NCBI RefSeq assembly: GCF_945859705.1
Contig: NC_079135.1
Location: forward strand, 120,409,551 to 120,473,550
Direction: 5' to 3'
Origin: Episyrphus balteatus
Lineage: Eukaryota > Arthropoda > Insecta > Diptera > Syrphidae
Length of the DNA: 64,000 bases
The position numbers and the translations under genes are program-made. Positions within the stretch are counted from its first letter, which is position 1; each line of letters begins with the position of its first letter. Shown here in pieces: positions 59,756 to 64,000 of the stretch. The notes below the pieces were generated by a model, which saw only the letters and a program-made list of their open reading frames with translations, did not search any database and had not been told where the DNA came from.

Positions 59756-61811
59756 CCATTGAAAAACATATTTTTTTCAAAATTTAAATCTTATCTGCAA
59801 AAAAAGTACACACATAATATTTTAATCCTTAGAGCCTTTTGAGAAAATAAACTTTTTCCATCTTTTTCCATTAGTTGTCCTTAATTTTGGTTCAAAATAT
59901 AAAATTAAATTTCTGCTATTAGAGGGAATGACTCTGGTAAACTTTTGGAATCCATTGACTTGAGGTGCAAAATTGGAAGCCAGATGGAAATCAAATTGGC
60001 CGGAAGAGGATATTTACCCACAAAGAACTGTATAGGTGTATAGTGCTATCATAAATCACTAATAAGTTGGTATGAAATCCACGTGCAGTAACGTTGATTA
60101 AAGTGAACTCTTGATCCTAAGCAGAGCAATTCATTTAGGGAATTATTTCAATACCAAATTGAGGATGTATACTTCATCATGGTTTCCAAGAACTCGCATA
60201 TCAAAATAAAAGCTTTCCTAGAATTGAAGATTTATTATAATGGTTGTTTAGGATTATTCCATTGAGGAATTATTCCACGTAATATGAGCTTTATTCTGAC
60301 TACAATAATTAATCAATGGAATATGAATAAATCCGCTACTGTTACTGACGCAATGAAATATAATTCTTTTGTTGTTGATATTCAATGTTATGTGAAATAA
60401 ATCTCTCTGACTGTCTTTTTTTTTTGGTTCAATGCGAAATGTGAAAGCTAAGGAAAAAAGACATTCCATCCTTCTAGCTAATGTTCCGTTTAATAAGAAC
60501 AAAATCCTTGTTATGGAAATGATATATGTTCCATATACACGAAAGCTTATTCATATAATAAAAGTTATAAAATATATTCGTGGCTCTATAAGAATTTATC
60601 TACCTCAATAAACAAAACAAAGAAAAATCAATAAACAAAACAAAGAAAAGTCAAAAAAGGTAAACGGAATTTCAATTCAAATTAACTATGTGTTACCTCA
60701 GAGCTCAATTCAATTCGGATAAAGGCATACAAAAAAGAATTCAACGCAAAAATCGATGGTTTAACACAAATACGTTTGGCACCTGTGGAGTTTTTTGTCT
60801 GTTCCCTTTTCGAAAAGCAAATATTTTATTAAACATTATTACAACATTGTTAACCTGAAGGGAATCAATTTCATTGAAACATATTTTTTTTCATCGTTAA
60901 AAGCTTTCAATTTTTTACATTTGTGCTTACTTACTGTCTACATACGAGCGAAGGGTAGGTTCTGGATTTGTAAAAAAATCAAACCAAGCATCAATCTTAT
61001 TTTTTGAAACGGGTTTCGTTCGCAATTGAAATTTACAAACTTCATTAAAGAGGATATAAGGATATAAGCAGTCAGTAGTGTTAAAGTTACTTACTTAAAT
61101 ATTGATTTAAATTTTCATTTTTTTTTTTCTAAAAGCTTCAACAAGTATCTGAAACGATGCTGGAAGTAAATTTTTTAATTTATTTGAATTTGTCACGTCC
61201 ATGTCAAAAACATCAGGGAATATTTAATGCCTTTTTAAGGGAAGATTGAGTTAAATTTACCATCAGGATGTGCCATTGGATGCCATTCATCTAGTTTAAT
61301 TAAATTTGTAGGGTTTAGTAGAAACACCTGACACCCACGTTTATACAATTTTTGTGTTTGCTTTTAGACCTTTGTGTTATAAATCAATTTTAGTTTTTAG
61401 AAGTTGTTGTAGATCTATTCTTATATCCACCTGAGCAATGAAATTTTTCATTTAAAGAGGGTTGCAAGTTGTCCACAGTTTGGAGATGGTATCTGACGTT
61501 TTTTAAAAGTATGAAAACATTTTACTTTAACTCTATAAAATATTGTATAGGTATTTTAGCATTTTGGCTAAAAAAGAAGTGAATTTTATAGTTTGTTGTT
61601 TCATTTAAATAGACCTTACTTTTTCTAACGTCCTCAAATTATTTTTCTGCACACATACGGCTTTATTATTATTTTAGAATCCACTTGACGGGTGAATAGT
61701 AAAACAACATTGAATAAATTGCTATTCGTAAAAAAATTATGGATCCTTCAGTTATAATGATCTTGTGTCAAAAAAAGTACCAAAAAGCGATAATCTATTT
61801 CTTTTAGCTGT
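59756..61811. other. Vav intron, no recognisable feature
   Basis: AT-rich. A direct repeat of AATAAACAAAACAAAGAAAA lies at 60607-60650. No gene was seen. Confidence 0.4.
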
Positions 61812-61813
61812 TA

Positions 61814-63165
61814 CACACTCCTTTTCATCAGAATAGGTACACAACTTTTCAAATGTTCATTGATCGTTTGTCCTCAATAGTGGTGCGTGACCTAACAAGG
61901 TTTTATTGTTTTTTGATAGTTTAAGATGTTGGGAAAAGCAACAGCTAAAATTATTTCAAAATGGACCATAACTTTCGCATTGTTTTTCTTGTAAAGTATT
62001 TTTTGAGGAAAAATCAACTTATTTTTTTCTTCATCAGAATAAGAAAAATGAATGGTGGTAAAAAAAAAAAAATGCAAAAAAAACACTAGGACGAGTAAAT
62101 TTTTACATGTGCTACCAGTTTTGGTGAATTAACGACAAGAATAAAAGTGAAAAACAGTTGTTATTTATAATTTTAGTACAGTAAATAGGATGGTCATTAG
62201 TCCCAATCTTCAAAAATGGCTGAATTTTGAAAAGACACCATCACTACACCAAGAAATCCTTTACCACATGAAAAGTTGAGTGGTATTTCTTGTTATTTTT
62301 AGATCAACACATTTAATTTTGATGTCCTTGGTGAGTTAAACTATCAGTTTAACATTCTGCGAAAGGAGAAACCATTTTGAGACCAACTTCATTGTTAAAA
62401 AAGAAGTGTTAAGGCATGAAAGAAAATAATCTACTACGATAATACAAATAATTAATTTCAAACGTTAAGAATGGTCACAATTATTTGTAAATGCATATTC
62501 AAGAAACTTTTCCTTAATTCTCTAGTATTTGTGAACCAGTATTCTGAATTTTCAAGAGAACCACGCCTCCTACCACAAAAAATGCTCTGTAAAATATTAG
62601 GAAGAAGTGCAAATTTAGAAAGTACTTGAGTATCTACAATAGAAAACAACCCTGAACCTTGTTGAAAATGTTTGGAAATGGCGAGCCCGTACTGATGAAA
62701 TTTGTGATATTCGATTTTAAGAGAAAAATATTTCCTAACCTACCATTTAAAAATTTAGGGAAGAGATTCAGATTGATTGCATAAAAAGATTTAACAATGC
62801 AATTCCTGGACAGTTTTGTTATTTTTTTATGAATAAAAACGTCACTATACAAAAAATAAAATAAGTAAAATACATTTTTAAGAAGAACTTGGTTTAAATT
62901 CATTTCACCACTTTCACATCATTCTCTATGTGTACCTATTCTGATGAAACAAAAAAATTACTCAGTTTTTCGATGTGAAATGCTTTGCCATAGAGAAACA
63001 AGAAAAATAACCACACGTTTTGAATTATTTTCTTTGCTGATTCTGCTAAAATCTTAAACAATGACTTGACATCAAAAAATTATTATTTTTCCTACACTGT
63101 GAGGAAAAAACGAATACTGAACATTTGAAAAGTTGTGTAGGTACCTATTCTGATGAAAAGGAGTG
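61814..63165 (+). mobile_element. Decayed Tc1-like transposon with IR/DR ends
   Basis: Inverted arms of about 270 bp, TA just outside each (61812-61813, 63166-63167). Each arm carries two copies of TCATCAGAATAGGTAC or a variant: 61825-61840 and 62031-62046 on the left; complements at 62932-62947 and 63141-63156 on the right. Between them, plus-strand frames at about 62580-62700 read VLEYLQ, then TLNLVENVWKW, the Tc1 block normally written SPDLNPIENVW. Stops show it is dead. Confidence 0.65.
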
Positions 63166-63298
63166 TACTTAATAGGATGTCTTTGTAAACAACATGAAAA
63201 ATTGAAAAATAAAAAAATTGAATCAACCAAAGAACAAAAGAACCCGTGTTAAGATCGGAGAATTGTCCGATAAAAATATGCAACTATCAATAAATATA

Positions 63299-63420
63299 TA
63301 AAATGCACTACTGGGTTGCACGTACTTGCGCTATGGTTAAAGTTCCATAGATTGTTGAAGTATTTTTTTAGGCATTCATCAAAAAATAATTTTAATTTAT
63401 GTAATTTTATCATGAATTTT
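63299..63420 (+). repeat. Family A left end, short copy
   Basis: AAATGCACTACTGGGTTGCAC followed by GTTAAAGTT matches the start of family A; similarity fades within about 100 bp. Confidence 0.5.
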
Positions 63421-63790
63421 ATAAGAAATGTAAAAAAGGATTAAAAATTGTTTTTAAAATAAAAAAATATCATTTTATGTAAGTGGTTTTAATTTCCAAT
63501 AAAGTACTAAAATATCAAAAAATTTTACATTAATTTTCAACAGTGAGATAGCCTGTTACTCGTCTTTTGACCCAAGTATTGTAGGATCCCAGTCTCTGAC
63601 AGTTTTAGTTCTCTTTTTTAAATGTTTGTGTTTTTTTTTTTTTTCAAAAATTGAAACAATTTTGATTTAAGGATGTTTTATGATTGTCTGATAGTCAAGC
63701 TGCCCTAAAAATAGGTAAATCCTGTGAAAATTAACTAGAGGCTAATATTGGAGTGTATATAAAAAAACGTACTTGGCAAAATAAGCAAAG
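63421..63790. other. AT-rich intron sequence
   Basis: Nothing recognised. Confidence 0.4.
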
Positions 63791-63796
63791 TCACTT

Positions 63797-64000
63797 TCCA
63801 CTGGGCACGACACGAGGAGGCGGAATCTTTAGCAAAATTGGGAGCAATTTTCCCTTTAATGGGCCCCGAACAGTATTTTTGGAATAGAAAAAATGTTATT
63901 TAAAATAAAAGAAAAAAAAGAAGAGGAGGCCAGGAGAGCACAAGACTGGGCAAAACTACCAAAACTGAGACAGGTCAAAATAATTCTCGGGAACTACAAT
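63797..64000 (+). mobile_element. Non-LTR retrotransposon fragment (RNase H C-terminus), runs off window
   Basis: Plus-strand frames read HEEAESLAKLGA, PLMGPEQYFW and, after a frame break, ARRAQDWAKLPKLRQVKI. This is the order found at the end of the RNase H domain of Jockey/I-type LINEs (ADxLAxxGA, then GPEPF, then W and RQxK). It is frame-broken and therefore dead, at least here. Confidence 0.55.

Overview
The window is AT-rich nuclear DNA of an animal, almost certainly a higher fly (Brachycera, Diptera). Short introns with GTAAGT donors and T-rich acceptors, a MADF-BESS gene, TATCGATA (DRE-like) promoter motifs, and the closest recognisable relatives of every gene all fit this. Four of the five genes (Gapvd1, deltaCOP, mus101, Vav) are, as I recall, X-linked in Drosophila melanogaster, which suggests a Muller element A segment. 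The species cannot be named from the sequence.

Layout, left to right. 54-6724 (+): the 3' six exons of Gapvd1, a Rab5 exchange factor. 6.7-10.4 kb: 3' UTR and AT-rich spacer with a dead mariner. 10.48-12.03 kb (+): a 48-codon upstream ORF followed by a two-exon MADF-BESS regulator. 12.0-19.3 kb: intergenic repeats (an unclassified family here called A, a Helitron-like insert, several palindromic MITEs). 19.35-23.08 kb (-): deltaCOP, nine coding exons, 521 aa. 23.1-25.2 kb: divergent promoter region loaded with palindromic MITEs that carry TATCGATA. 25.17-31.60 kb (+): mus101/TopBP1, two exons, 1368 aa. 31.6-35.8 kb: nested MITEs and the Vav 5' region. 35.80-36.02 kb (+): first coding exon of Vav. 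36.02-64.0 kb: apparently all intron 1 of Vav, a transposon graveyard.

The genes are unrelated in pathway: endosomal Rab5 control, transcription, COPI trafficking, replication checkpoint, Rho-GTPase signalling. The novelty is in the repeats. The best are: a 2.4-kb Transib-like element with a 5-bp GTGCG duplication and RSS-like ends (heptamer, exactly 23-bp spacer, A-rich block); a 2.27-kb hAT-type element with an 8-bp duplication that is mostly one giant inverted repeat; a hAT-type element cleanly nested in a mariner; a MITE family inserted in a second family that is itself inserted in the first; and a decayed Tc1-like element with Minos/Sleeping Beauty-style IR/DR ends. No new gene-encoded system was found. 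All calls come from reading by eye; no database search was run.
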